Notes: generated from the letters alone by a model not told the origin. DNA of 43,103 bases from a virus (IMGVR_UViG_3300032307_000885:1-43103); one strand, 5' to 3'; positions 25,870 through 34,278 are shown, counted from the first letter of the stretch. Made by a program: numbers and translations.

Positions 25870-27372
25870 ATGTCGATCTTAAGGTCTTATATAAATAAAA
25901 ACAATACCATCATTTCAAACTCATATGTTAATACGGGAAGAAACCCTGTAATTGAGTTAAATTTTGGTGCTTCGGATTTAATTGTCCCAAACTTTGGTTA
26001 CACAAGATTTATCTTCGATTTAGATTTATCTTTATTAGAAGAAAACATTGCATCAGGCGTCATATCTACAGGATGTACTTCCGCAATGACACACACCCTG
26101 AAAATGACCAACACATCTTCATTTGACAATGAATTATTAAATTCATTTATGTCCAATGAAAGACGAAGAGCAACTTCATTTGATTTAATATTATGGAGAA
26201 TTCCTAAGTTTTCAGGAACCACAGGCCAGCCTCAATATTGGGATGAAGGTGTTGGTTATGACTATAGTGACTTCAACATTGCACAAAATAGTGCGAATGG
26301 TGGAATTTCCCCTTTAACGTACGTTGACAGTCGAGCATATTCCACACGACCATCTAACTGGTATCAAACGACAACTCTCTCTGGATGGTCTCAAAATGGT
26401 ATCTACAACAATAAGAATGAAGGGTCTGTAAACTATTCAGGTTTGACGATTGTTGCTCGACAACATTTCGAGCTCGGAAACGAAGACTTGAACATGGATA
26501 TGACCGCCGAGATTAATGGAATCTTAAATGGGTCAATTACTGGAGTCACAGGTTGGGGTATTTCATACCTCCCTCAAATAGAAAATATCACAGGTCTTAC
26601 AGAAAGTTATAGTGTGGCGTTTTTCTCAAGACACACACAAACATTCTACCAACCTTATCTTTTAACAAATTACAATGATTTTGTAGAAGATGATAGAAAC
26701 CTATTTCTCAAGAATCAAGAAAACAAGTTATTCTTGTATGTCTATCAAAATGGAGATTTCGCAAATCTTGATTCTGACCCATTCGTTAGAATTGAAGATA
26801 GAAATGGTACTGCAGTAACTGGAATGGCATCATTGACGACCTGTCTTAAAACAAAAGGAATATACGAGGTTACAGTACCTAATGGGTTTGCCAACTATCC
26901 AACACCATGTATTTTTTATGATGTATGGTCAGGACTTACAATTAACGGTCAATCCGTTCCAAATGTAACAAATCAATTCACATTACAACCATATACATCA
27001 GGAATCCAAATTGGTTCAGTTTCTAAAGACCCTGAAATATACGGATTTGATTTCTATGGTATTCTACAAAATGAAAAAATACTTAATACAGATATTCGTA
27101 AAGTTGGGGTTACAATTAAGAAAGCCTATACAGGCCAACAACTTTTATTAGACGTTTCAGGGTTCTACAGAGTTTATGTTACAGAAGGTACAACAGAGGT
27201 ACTAGTACAAGATTGGACACCACTAAATCGTACTCCAAATGAATATTATTTCATATTTGATATGAGAGACAAAATACCAAATCAATATTTTGTTGATATT
27301 CAAGTGAACACATCAGGAGAAAAAGATACTTATAAGAGACAATTAACATTTTCAATCGTAAATACAAAATGA
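25870..27372 (+). CDS. Probable tail/baseplate structural protein (500 aa)
   Basis: A 500-residue protein dominated by beta-strand patterns with many Asn, Thr, Ser, Tyr and Gly residues and few charges, as in tail or fibre components. The N-terminus (ILRSYINKNNTIISNSYVNTGRNPV) is typical of an attachment domain. The last 110 residues (VGVTIKKAYTGQQ, then FYRVYVTEGTTEVLVQDW, ending RQLTFSIVNTK) resemble an immunoglobulin-like sandwich. No signal peptide. It overlaps the next gene by 4 bases (ATGA). The exact part of the virion is unknown. Confidence 0.6.
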   Translation: MSILRSYINKNNTIISNSYVNTGRNPVIELNFGASDLIVPNFGYTRFIFDLDLSLLEENIASGVISTGCTSAMTHTLKMTNTSSFDNELLNSFMSNERRRATSFDLILWRIPKFSGTTGQPQYWDEGVGYDYSDFNIAQNSANGGISPLTYVDSRAYSTRPSNWYQTTTLSGWSQNGIYNNKNEGSVNYSGLTIVARQHFELGNEDLNMDMTAEINGILNGSITGVTGWGISYLPQIENITGLTESYSVAFFSRHTQTFYQPYLLTNYNDFVEDDRNLFLKNQENKLFLYVYQNGDFANLDSDPFVRIEDRNGTAVTGMASLTTCLKTKGIYEVTVPNGFANYPTPCIFYDVWSGLTINGQSVPNVTNQFTLQPYTSGIQIGSVSKDPEIYGFDFYGILQNEKILNTDIRKVGVTIKKAYTGQQLLLDVSGFYRVYVTEGTTEVLVQDWTPLNRTPNEYYFIFDMRDKIPNQYFVDIQVNTSGEKDTYKRQLTFSIVNTK

Positions 27373-27839
27373 GTAAAGTAGTTAAATTAACAGAAAACGA
27401 TTTGACCCATTTGGTCAACAGAGTACTTAAAGAACAAGACGAAGAACAAGCAAACTACATGTTTTTCAGTAATTTGAAACAAATTGCAAGACAATGTAAA
27501 ATGTTACTAGAAATGGATGCTGAAATGATTGACCAAATTTTACTTGATGGTCATGATTGGGCTGATGACCACGTGACTGAAGCTAAGGTGAATATGGACC
27601 AAGTTTTCGATTTCATAATGAATGAAAAAAGAAAAATGGAACAATATGTTGACTATGAAGATATGAATGAAGGTCGAAAGAAAACAGGGACTAAACTTTG
27701 CGCTAGAGGGAAGTCAGCGGCTAAATCAAAATTCAAGGTCTACCCTAGTGCTTATGCGAACGGGTACGCGGTTCAAGTATGTAAGGGTAAAATGCCAGGC
27801 TTAGATGGGAAGAAACATTGCTCGGGAGCATATTGTTAA
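27369..27839 (+). CDS. Cys-module protein with candidate prohead-targeting N-terminus
   Basis: A 156-residue protein in two parts. The N-terminus (KVVKLTENDLTHLVNRVLKEQ, residues 4-23 in two pieces) is an amphipathic helix ending L-K-E/Q, like the cleavable tags discussed in the findings. The C-terminus carries a compact basic module: KLCARGKSAAKSKFKVY and PSAYANGYAVQVCKG, with four Cys (111, 138, 151, 156) that could bind zinc or form disulfides. The module resembles DUF5872-type domains of phages and large DNA viruses. It is the last gene before a strong terminator. Confidence 0.6.
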   Translation: MSKVVKLTENDLTHLVNRVLKEQDEEQANYMFFSNLKQIARQCKMLLEMDAEMIDQILLDGHDWADDHVTEAKVNMDQVFDFIMNEKRKMEQYVDYEDMNEGRKKTGTKLCARGKSAAKSKFKVYPSAYANGYAVQVCKGKMPGLDGKKHCSGAYC

Positions 27840-27848
27840 AAAATAAAC

Positions 27849-27876
27849 AGGGAATCTTAAGGTTCCCTTTTTTTTT
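27849..27876 (+). terminator. Rho-independent terminator of the tail block
   Basis: An 8-pair stem (AGGGAATC with GGTTCCCT, one T-G pair) encloses a TTAA loop and runs into a tract of nine T (27868-27876). It starts 9 bases after the stop codon at 27839 and closes the long plus-strand run. Confidence 0.85.
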
Positions 27877-27899
27877 GTCAATCAATTTTCATACTTTTG
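27875..27899 (+). promoter_or_regulatory. Candidate promoter for gene at 27926
   Basis: TTGTCA (27875-27880) overlaps the end of the terminator T-tract, and TACTTTTG (27892-27899) is an exact TAnnTTTG box. The gap between TTG and the box is 14 bases, shorter than the typical Bacteroidota spacing. The same layout is seen at 2007 and 35741. Confidence 0.45.
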
Positions 27900-27925
27900 T
27901 ATAGTTATTATATCCCACAAAAGAC

Positions 27926-28321
27926 ATGAAAAAATTCTTCAAAAAACTTTGGATTAAGATTTTTCTTAAAGTACTCAATAGAGTAACCCCTACAATCGAA
28001 TTTGACGATAATGAAAAAACTTCAGCGTCTATCTGTCGTAAACTTATTAATCACCAAGATTCCAAGTTTTTGATTGCGCCATTATCTCAAAAAAGATATA
28101 TTAAAAATGAGACTCTTCAGATGTTTGTAGTACTACAAGACGATAGAATCAATATCACGAATCATATCTATAATTATGACATCACAGTACCGTCTCAAAT
28201 GACTCAGAAATTGAATCGTATGTTCGACAACAAGGTGGAAGAAGCTCGATTAAAATTTGAAAAAGAAATGCATAGTCAGGTAAGACATTCTCTAAAAAAA
28301 ATCTTGGAAAAACTTATCTAA
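27926..28321 (+). CDS. Hypothetical protein (131 aa)
   Basis: A 131-residue protein with a strongly basic N-terminus (MKKFFKKLWIKIFLKVL) that could sit on a membrane surface or bind nucleic acid, but is too charged for a clear signal peptide. The middle looks like mixed beta structure (FVVLQDDRINITNHIYNYDI) and the C-terminus is a long charged helix (about 95-131). It has its own promoter candidate and overlaps the convergent gene on the minus strand by 8 bases. No family recognised. Confidence 0.55.
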   Translation: MKKFFKKLWIKIFLKVLNRVTPTIEFDDNEKTSASICRKLINHQDSKFLIAPLSQKRYIKNETLQMFVVLQDDRINITNHIYNYDITVPSQMTQKLNRMFDNKVEEARLKFEKEMHSQVRHSLKKILEKLI

Positions 28322-29009
28322 AATTTTCTTGTAATACTTTTGAGATTAAATCCCTTAATGTTTCATTTTGGGATTTTTTTGGTTTATAACTTGTCATAGT
28401 TGGAGAATTTCCTGTACCTGTCTTTGGGTTTGCCTTTTCAGCTTTCCTTTTTTGTGAACACGCTGATTTTTTCTGAGAGTCTGTCATTTTGGATGCTACA
28501 CCCGCGGCTCTACATTTTGGATATCCTTTACTATCCGCTTCAGGTCTGCCACATGGAGGATGTCCTCCTCCTTCCTTTTTTCTACAAATGTTAACCCATG
28601 GACCTTTAGGTTGTTTGGACCCTTTTGGTTTTTTCTTTGTACCGAACCAAACTGCTAAGTCTTCTTTTACCAACTTTTCTTTCAACGGTTCTCCACTCAT
28701 AGTTGGATTTATTGCTGACCCATCCTCATCATTTTGGCCCATATAAGATTTTTTCTTTTGCATATTAATTTTACTCATTAATTTGGTTCGGTTTTCAATT
28801 TTTTCCCTGTCTTCAGGTGATTCAGTAAAATCTCCATCCGCCTCTTGATAGGCAAGTTGTGCATTCGTATATTTGTAAACTGGCTCTGTGAAAGGACCAA
28901 CTTGGTTATCTTTCCAAATTTGTGGTCCAAGTACAAGTGGGCCTGAATAAGATCCAGTTAAACCAGCTCCACTTACCTCTTTAATTATTTTTCTTATAAC
29001 ATCTTTCAC
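28314..29009 (-). CDS. DUF5872-like Cys protein with candidate prohead-targeting ends
   Basis: A 231-residue protein starting at a GTG (29007-29009). The N-terminus MKDVIRKIIKEVSGAG contains an I-x-E/V site at residues 9-12. The C-terminus repeats the style (LRDLISKVLQEN, 218-229). Residues about 111-190 are the likely functional module: EDLAVWFGTKKKPKGSK, WVNICRKK, PPCGRPEAD, GYPKCRAAG and SACSQKRKAE, with Cys142, Cys153, Cys166 and Cys184. This matches my memory of DUF5872-type domains in phages and large DNA viruses; a zinc-bound basic domain that binds DNA is a reasonable guess. Confidence 0.65.
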   Translation of the reverse strand: MKDVIRKIIKEVSGAGLTGSYSGPLVLGPQIWKDNQVGPFTEPVYKYTNAQLAYQEADGDFTESPEDREKIENRTKLMSKINMQKKKSYMGQNDEDGSAINPTMSGEPLKEKLVKEDLAVWFGTKKKPKGSKQPKGPWVNICRKKEGGGHPPCGRPEADSKGYPKCRAAGVASKMTDSQKKSACSQKRKAEKANPKTGTGNSPTMTSYKPKKSQNETLRDLISKVLQENFR

Positions 29010-29012
29010 AAT

Positions 29013-29020
29013 AATAAATA
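29013..29020 (-). promoter_or_regulatory. TATTTATT motif before minus-strand gene
   Basis: TATTTATT on the minus strand, 3 bases upstream of the GTG at 29009, in the 29-base divergent gap between 29009 and 29039. It is one of the variant copies of the late motif. Confidence 0.25.
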
Positions 29021-29038
29021 TACACTTTAATCAAAATT

Positions 29039-29266
29039 ATGGAACAAAAACAACCTATTGGATTACTTTTTGGAAGTGTTGGGTATTACAGTCCTGATGA
29101 CATTAATTCTATCTGTGACGATATGAATTTAGAACAAGCATATTTTATGATAATAAAATCTTTGGAATATTCTCACAATTCTAATATCTTTACACTTCAA
29201 GAATCGGAGTTAGTTTCAAAGTCACTTAGATTATTAAACAATCATTTCACAACTGAAAAACCATGA
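29039..29266 (+). CDS. Hypothetical small protein (75 aa)
   Basis: A 75-residue soluble protein with an acidic middle (DDINSICDDMNLEQAYFMII) and helical C-terminus. No signal peptide. It is transcribed divergently from the Cys-module gene, 29 bases away, and overlaps the next start by 4 bases (ATGA), so the two genes form a small plus-strand unit. No function recognised. Confidence 0.55.
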   Translation: MEQKQPIGLLFGSVGYYSPDDINSICDDMNLEQAYFMIIKSLEYSHNSNIFTLQESELVSKSLRLLNNHFTTEKP

Positions 29267-29679
29267 AAAAATTCTTGATTTTATTTTGTCTACAATTTTT
29301 ATTTTTTATCAACTCATATTCACAAGTTAGAGGAATTCCTTTGAATGTTATTAGTTTAGGAAATGACGTTGAATTGTTCGAATCAAAATTAACTCCGTCA
29401 GCAAAAAAAATGTATGACGAAGTTATTTCAAAATATCTTGGAGATATTCAATCTTATGAAATTGAAGTCCCCGATTCATTTTATGACTTTACAGTTGGAC
29501 TAAAACCAAGGAAGTATTTATACGTGTCAAAAGAGAAACGCAAAGATTCACCCGAAAAAACAGAGATTTACGAAAAGATGGATACATCTGAAACAAAATA
29601 CAAAAAAATCACCCTCTTCTATTTCACAAATGAAAATGAAAAATATGAATGTTTAGAATTTTTCTTATTTCCTCATTGA
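29263..29679 (+). CDS. Secreted hypothetical protein (138 aa)
   Basis: Residues 1-21 form a classic type I signal peptide: MKKF, the hydrophobic core LILFCLQFLFFI, then NSYSQ. The likely cut is just before Gln21, a site style often seen in Bacteroidota. The mature part (about 117 residues) is charged, with a central beta-like region and a C-terminus of FFLFPH. It would act in the periplasm or at the outer membrane of the host, for example in lysis or exclusion of other phages, but no domain is recognised. It overlaps the convergent OmpA-like gene by 15 bases. Confidence 0.65.
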   Translation: MKKFLILFCLQFLFFINSYSQVRGIPLNVISLGNDVELFESKLTPSAKKMYDEVISKYLGDIQSYEIEVPDSFYDFTVGLKPRKYLYVSKEKRKDSPEKTEIYEKMDTSETKYKKITLFYFTNENEKYECLEFFLFPH

Positions 29680-30666
29680 AATTTCAGGTAATTTGATTAT
29701 TAGTCTTCTGTTTGGTGCAGTCTTACTGCTGTCTTTTACTTCAGGCCACTTCAAATCAGGTGCAAACTTATCAGTTTGCCCTATCGGATTTGGTATAAAC
29801 TTCAATGTCGTATTACCAGTTTCTCTTTTCAATCTGTCAATAATTGCTTGTGCTCTACGTTTGGACAATTCCATGTTATATTGTTCTTTTGTAGCAGGAT
29901 CACTATCAATTGATGCCGAGGTTGTCACTGTAACATCTCCACTTACATTACTATAGAACTTTTTAATGTTTTCAATGAATTCTTTGAAACTTGTTTCAGC
30001 CTCAGGTGTCAAATCTGTTTTGTCAAACTCAAACGGACTTTCAATGTCAAAGGTTTTAGTAATGTTTTCTGGTTCAATAATTTCCGGTTCTGGTTCTCTT
30101 CCAGGAGTACCTTTTTCAATATCTCTTAATTGAATAATAAAATTATCTGTATAATTTTTCATAAATGTGACAACATTTCCCTCTCTTTCTTTTATTTCCA
30201 CTTGATCTGGAAATATCATACTACCACCATAAAAAGAACCATAAAAAGTTATTGCCGCATAGACAGGAACATTTTCTCCTGTATCAAAGTAACAAAATGG
30301 AATTGGAGTTGTAACCTGTTCGATAGGGCCAATCGGATTATATCTTGCCATCCTTCGTCCTACGTCAATACCATTTTGAGTAAGTTCTGTAGGTACAATT
30401 TTGAATTTACCGCTTGGGCTTGGATTGTTCTTTTTTTGAATTACTCCGCTAATTTCTAAGTCAGTAGGAATTTGGATTAAGTCCTCTGGAGTAACTCTTG
30501 CAAAATATTTATCACCTTGTTTTAGAATATAATTTACAAAGCCTAAGTTCCAAACTTCTACATTAGTTTGTTCCGACATCAAGTAAAGATTCTTTGTTGC
30601 AGATTCATGAAGAGATAAAATTCTATTTCTTTCGTCGTTTGATATTTCCCAAGTTTGCTTAATCAT
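29665..30666 (-). CDS. OmpA-like domain protein with tag-like N-terminus
   Basis: The frame opens at 30732, but the first 22 codons run through a terminator, so the ATG at 30666 is chosen (333 residues). There is no signal peptide. Residues 1-22 read as a short helix ending RILSLHE/SA (cut candidate after Glu21). Residues 206-328 form an OmpA/MotB-type peptidoglycan-binding domain: FDIESPFEFDKTDLTPEA, VTVTTSASID, YNMELSKRRAQAI (263-275, Arg271) and APNRRLIIKL (317-326). A middle domain (40-185) looks beta-rich. Such a protein without export signal is probably carried in the virion or released on lysis. Confidence 0.75.
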   Translation of the reverse strand: MIKQTWEISNDERNRILSLHESATKNLYLMSEQTNVEVWNLGFVNYILKQGDKYFARVTPEDLIQIPTDLEISGVIQKKNNPSPSGKFKIVPTELTQNGIDVGRRMARYNPIGPIEQVTTPIPFCYFDTGENVPVYAAITFYGSFYGGSMIFPDQVEIKEREGNVVTFMKNYTDNFIIQLRDIEKGTPGREPEPEIIEPENITKTFDIESPFEFDKTDLTPEAETSFKEFIENIKKFYSNVSGDVTVTTSASIDSDPATKEQYNMELSKRRAQAIIDRLKRETGNTTLKFIPNPIGQTDKFAPDLKWPEVKDSSKTAPNRRLIIKLPEISMRK

Positions 30667-30680
30667 AGTACACAATTTAT

Positions 30681-30688
30681 TATAAATA
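30681..30688 (-). promoter_or_regulatory. TATTTATA motif, candidate late promoter
   Basis: On the minus strand TATTTATA lies 14 bases upstream of the ATG at 30666 and just downstream of the capsid-gene terminator. A promoter is needed here for the OmpA-like gene, which makes this copy one of the more convincing ones. Confidence 0.45.
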
Positions 30689-30695
30689 TCAGGAT

Positions 30696-30727
30696 AAAAA
30701 AAAAGGGACAATTTCTTGTCCCTTTTT
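30696..30727 (-). terminator. Terminator of the major capsid gene
   Basis: GGGACAA (30705-30711) pairs with TTGTCCC (30716-30722) around a four-base loop, extended by A/T pairs. On the minus strand the hairpin is followed by nine T. It starts 19 bases after the capsid stop codon. The T and A tracts on both sides could let it work in both directions. Confidence 0.85.
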
Positions 30728-30745
30728 ACCATATCGAAATTTCGA

Positions 30746-32536
30746 TTATCTCAATTCTCTCAAGTCGAATGTTCTAACTCCATCAACTGTGATTCTACCG
30801 TAGAATCTGTTATTAACCATTTTCTTAGCGTATCTAGTCATGATACCTTTGATTGGTGTAAAGTTGAATGGATTGTACATTGTAGGAGTTAATTGTAGAG
30901 GTACATACGGTGCGTAGATGTAACCAGTGTCCAATAGAGAAGTTCCTTTGTGACCCATCAATACTTGGTTTGGTGGGAAGTAAGGGTCTCTATACACTTG
31001 ATAACGACCTGCTAATGTACCAACTCTTTCAATACCCATGTTGTACTGATCCTGCTCAGGAGCTGCGTTTGATACGTGGAAGTATTCCAAGTCATCAAAG
31101 ATAGCACTGATTTCAGAAGAAACAACGATCCAGTTAGCTCCACCTCTTAATGTAGATTTGTGGATTTGTGCTGAAATTTGGTTGATTGCGGTGATAAGAG
31201 TTTGGTTCCAATCTTTCTGAGTATAAGGAACTGCGTTAGATCCTAATCTCTTCCATCCATTGTAATCCCATCTTAAGTTCCAAGCTGCTCCTTTTCTAAG
31301 GTCTCTCAAGATTTCTCTATCGATTTCAGCTGCAACTTGCTCAGATAACAATGCAGTTAATTCAGCTTCAGCGTCGATGTTGTGGAATGCCGCAACGTCC
31401 TGAGCCATTTCTGGAGACCACTGTGCTCTTAATTTTCTTTCAGTTACAGAAACTGTTACTGACATAAGGTCGAATGAAACTTCACCAATCTTATCTTCAA
31501 ATTCCAAGTTCTTATAGATTCTATAAGTAGCTGTGAATGCGTTGTCAGCCGCCGCAGTAGATGCGAATGTTGAACCTGTGTAACCATCTAATGAACCACC
31601 ACAAGTGATACATACTGGTACTTGAAGGTCAACTTCTAAGTAGATTTTACCTTCCGCATCACAAAGGTTGTCATACTGACCACCATCTGTCTTACTGTTA
31701 GGGAATACCAACGTAGCGTTGTTGTTACCATACTGAACGATACCTTTACCATATCTCTGAGTTACAACTCTGAACAAGTAAGGGTTAGAAGTGTTTGCAG
31801 AAGTGTAAGCGTTTCCAGCAACACCATATACGGTCAAATCAGATAAGAAAGCTTCGTTATCCATTGGTTGACCATCAGGACCGATTAACTTACCAGCTCC
31901 ATCAGACGCGAAACCTGACATAACTATCAATACCTTTCTGTAGTTATCCAAAGTGTAAGCAGAAGGTACCAAGTTGTCTGCTAACCATGCTACAGTTCCA
32001 ACCTGTGCAGTGATTGCAGAATATTGTCCTTTAGAATAATCGAACAATCCTGGAGGATCCAAAGCTGGTTCGTTACCTTCATAGAATCTGTCGTAAAGGT
32101 CCTTAGTGTTATTGTAGTCATAACCACTGTTTGGAGTTTGACCATTCGCAGCGTTTGGTGAACCATAAGGTGCGTAGTGCTCAGTAGTACCTGGTTGGTA
32201 AGACTGAATGTTAGGTACGAAGTAGAATAATTTACCGATAGGTAAGTTCATAGCTTGTACTGAAACGATATCGTTTGCTAATAATTTAGAGAAAACTCTT
32301 CTTACGATAGGGAAAACAACTGTTTCAAATGCACCTGTGTCAGATGTAGATGATGCTTCGTTAATTAAGTGAGAAGCTTGGTTTTCATAAAGTTGAGCTA
32401 CGTTCTCTCTCATGTGACCTTTAAGACCCTCAAGGAATCCTAACTTGTCCCATTTGTTGATTGTGTCTTCTTTGATAACTTTAAGGTGCTTAAGACCGAT
32501 GTTACCTACAAGACCTGATTCTAATAATGCTCCCAT
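30746..32536 (-). CDS. Major capsid protein (gp23-like)
   Basis: A 596-residue protein of the T4 gp23 type. Near the N-terminus QLYENQASHLINE/ASS (49-63) resembles the T4 prohead propeptide end, with a predicted gp21-type cut between Glu60 and Ala61 (T4: after Glu65). It then reads FPIVRRVFSKLLANDIVSVQAMNLPIGKLFY in pieces (74-105), the conserved start of the mature shell fold. The C-terminal part has VASEISAIFDDL-like and KGTSLLDTGYIYAPYVPL segments typical of the family. It follows the scaffold gene by 47 bases and ends at a strong terminator. At 596 residues it is longer than T4 gp23 (521), so an insertion domain is likely. Confidence 0.93.
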   Translation of the reverse strand: MGALLESGLVGNIGLKHLKVIKEDTINKWDKLGFLEGLKGHMRENVAQLYENQASHLINEASSTSDTGAFETVVFPIVRRVFSKLLANDIVSVQAMNLPIGKLFYFVPNIQSYQPGTTEHYAPYGSPNAANGQTPNSGYDYNNTKDLYDRFYEGNEPALDPPGLFDYSKGQYSAITAQVGTVAWLADNLVPSAYTLDNYRKVLIVMSGFASDGAGKLIGPDGQPMDNEAFLSDLTVYGVAGNAYTSANTSNPYLFRVVTQRYGKGIVQYGNNNATLVFPNSKTDGGQYDNLCDAEGKIYLEVDLQVPVCITCGGSLDGYTGSTFASTAAADNAFTATYRIYKNLEFEDKIGEVSFDLMSVTVSVTERKLRAQWSPEMAQDVAAFHNIDAEAELTALLSEQVAAEIDREILRDLRKGAAWNLRWDYNGWKRLGSNAVPYTQKDWNQTLITAINQISAQIHKSTLRGGANWIVVSSEISAIFDDLEYFHVSNAAPEQDQYNMGIERVGTLAGRYQVYRDPYFPPNQVLMGHKGTSLLDTGYIYAPYVPLQLTPTMYNPFNFTPIKGIMTRYAKKMVNNRFYGRITVDGVRTFDLRELR

Positions 32537-32583
32537 TTTTAGTATTTTGTTTTGTTTGTTTTTATTTGTTTATTTAATTTTTA

Positions 32584-34155
32584 TTACCCAATTTTACTCA
32601 TCAAATCTTTCATTCTTAAGAATTGAGGATTCTCATAAGTTTTTGATTCAATTAGGGTAGTTGATGAACCTGTAGAAACACTCTTATTTAATTTAGTTTC
32701 TACTGACTCATTAATTGGTGTACTTTCAGTTTTAGACAATTCGTCTTTAATCGACTTATAAAGATTTTTAGATTCTTTCAAAGTATCTACATTATCAAAT
32801 CTTCTAAGAATATTAATTTTTTCTTTTTTAGTAGTCGAATGTTCAGTGAATAATCTTGTAGCGTATGCCAAGTTTGAATTGAAGATAGCAACTTCATTAA
32901 GTTTTTCTCTGAAAACATTTAATGCTTTTCTGTATTCTTCATTTTTCTCTCTTAACGTTGCAACTTCTGATTCTGAGGATTCAACTTTTACTCCGTTTTT
33001 ACCATAAACATAATTTCTGTTGTTAGTAATACCTTTTCTAAGTCCTCTTCCTTCTTTTGAACCCATTCCATAAGTTCTAGCAGCTTCTTTAGTTTCCTTT
33101 TTTTCAAAACCTGCGTCATCTCTACGAGCCTTAGTAGTTTTAAGATCTTTTGAAGCGATTTTACCATGCTTCATAGCCAATCTTTCATCCTCTTTGTCTT
33201 TGTATCCTTGACCTTCTTTTGTTTCTGCCTTAACAACCTTGGATTTTTGTTCCATATTTTCACCTTTCTTGTATTCGAATTTCGGTTTACCAGTACCAAC
33301 TGATTTTGGTCCTTCTTTCTTCTTCTCATCGAATCCGCCTTTAGCTTTATCTTTGTAAGTGAATTTAGGTCCAGACCCAATTCCAACACCTTTAGGTTTT
33401 ACTGTCGATTTTGCCTCTCTAACAGCTCTTCTATGGTTGTAAGATTCGTCCAAATCTTCTTCTTCCATCATGTCGTCATCTTCTTGCTCCATCATGTCTT
33501 CGTCTTCTTCCATCATGTCTTCGTCTTCTTCCATCATCTCGTCATCTCCTTCGTACATTTCTTCTTCTTCGTCGAATTCAATTTCGTACATAACTTCTTC
33601 TTGGTCCATGTCAAAATCTTCAACATCTCCGTCTTTTGAGAAAATAGCATTGATTACATCTTCTGTATCAACATCCATTTCATCGATTTCATCTACGTGC
33701 ATAGTTTCATCTAATTCTTCCTCTTCCTCGGACTCACCAAGCTTAACTAAATATTCTGAGTCAGTGTCAGTATCGCTTAAGTGAATATCTTCACCGTCTT
33801 TTTTAACGATGATACCATCTTCTTCACCCATAGCCTTGAACACCTTAAGAATTTCTTCGTCTGAAGCGTCAGTTAAATCTATTGGACTTTCTTCTGAATC
33901 CATATCCATGTCCATATCAAATTCCATGTCCATTTCCATATCATCATCATTATCAACAGGCATATCGGTATCGATATCTGTATCTAATTCAATCTCATCT
34001 TCCATATCTTGCTCTGACAGAGATTCTTTTACTAATTGGTTGATTTCTTCCTTCATAGTTGAAGCAAGTATTCCTTTTGCATTCTGGGCGATTGCTTCTT
34101 CAACATTTCTCATTTGAATTAACGCCTCTTGTACTAAGTTTTTATTTTCTTGCAT
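32584..34155 (-). CDS. Prohead core scaffold protein (gp22-like)
   Basis: A 523-residue protein in the gp22 position before the capsid gene. Residues 1-50 are helical with LVKESLSEQ. About 50-235 are extremely acidic and low-complexity (many Asp, Glu and Met, including repeated EEDEDMM). About 240-330 are basic with two KPKF-type repeats (GPKFTYKDKAKGG and GKPKFEYKKGE). The C-terminal 130 residues carry the conserved core signature FREKLNEVAIFNSNLAYATRLF and KINILRRFDNVDTLKES. It is about twice as long as T4 gp22 (269), the extra being the charged regions. It would form the prohead core and be degraded by the prohead protease. Confidence 0.85.
   Translation of the reverse strand: MQENKNLVQEALIQMRNVEEAIAQNAKGILASTMKEEINQLVKESLSEQDMEDEIELDTDIDTDMPVDNDDDMEMDMEFDMDMDMDSEESPIDLTDASDEEILKVFKAMGEEDGIIVKKDGEDIHLSDTDTDSEYLVKLGESEEEEELDETMHVDEIDEMDVDTEDVINAIFSKDGDVEDFDMDQEEVMYEIEFDEEEEMYEGDDEMMEEDEDMMEEDEDMMEQEDDDMMEEEDLDESYNHRRAVREAKSTVKPKGVGIGSGPKFTYKDKAKGGFDEKKKEGPKSVGTGKPKFEYKKGENMEQKSKVVKAETKEGQGYKDKEDERLAMKHGKIASKDLKTTKARRDDAGFEKKETKEAARTYGMGSKEGRGLRKGITNNRNYVYGKNGVKVESSESEVATLREKNEEYRKALNVFREKLNEVAIFNSNLAYATRLFTEHSTTKKEKINILRRFDNVDTLKESKNLYKSIKDELSKTESTPINESVETKLNKSVSTGSSTTLIESKTYENPQFLRMKDLMSKIG
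33462..33540 (-). repeat. 21-24 base tandem repeats in scaffold gene
   Basis: On the plus strand CCATCATG-type units recur at 33465, 33489, 33510 and 33531, with spacings of 24, 21 and 21 bases. They encode the EEDEDMM-like acidic heptads of the scaffold protein. The spacing is in multiples of three, so unit number can vary without a frameshift. Confidence 0.7.
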
Positions 34156-34179
34156 AGAAAAAAATTGTTTATTTTAACA

Positions 34180-34187
34180 TATAAATA
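34180..34187 (-). promoter_or_regulatory. TATTTATA motif upstream of scaffold gene
   Basis: On the minus strand TATTTATA lies 24 bases before the ATG at 34155, downstream of the terminator at 34231-34255. A new transcript for scaffold and capsid must start in this gap, so this is a strong candidate late promoter. Confidence 0.5.
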
Positions 34188-34230
34188 GTGTCAAAACTAA
34201 AAAAATTCATTTTACGATATCCCCAAAATA

Positions 34231-34255
34231 AAAAAAGTGGTCGATTGACCACTTT
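34231..34255 (-). terminator. Rho-independent terminator after DUF4494-like gene
   Basis: AAAGTGGTC (34234-34242) pairs perfectly with GACCACTTT (34247-34255) around a GATT loop. On the minus strand it is followed by six T and then a TATTTT stretch. It closes the protease/DUF4494 unit, separating it from the scaffold and capsid unit. The T-rich flank on the plus strand is weaker. Confidence 0.8.
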
Positions 34256-34278
34256 ATTTGTTTCAGTTTGATTATTGA

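Noticed and set aside
28400-28746. Plus-strand frames opposite the DUF5872-like gene
   Set aside because: They have no start context or domain, and the minus-strand frame explains the sequence with ordered Cys motifs.
30667-30732. Upstream extension of the OmpA-like gene to 30732
   Set aside because: The extra 22 codons run through the capsid-gene terminator and a candidate promoter, so translation there is unlikely.
33433-34117. Open frames on the plus strand rich in Phe/His or Ser opposite the scaffold gene
   Set aside because: They are mirror images of the Asp/Glu/Met repeats on the minus strand, have extreme composition and no start context.
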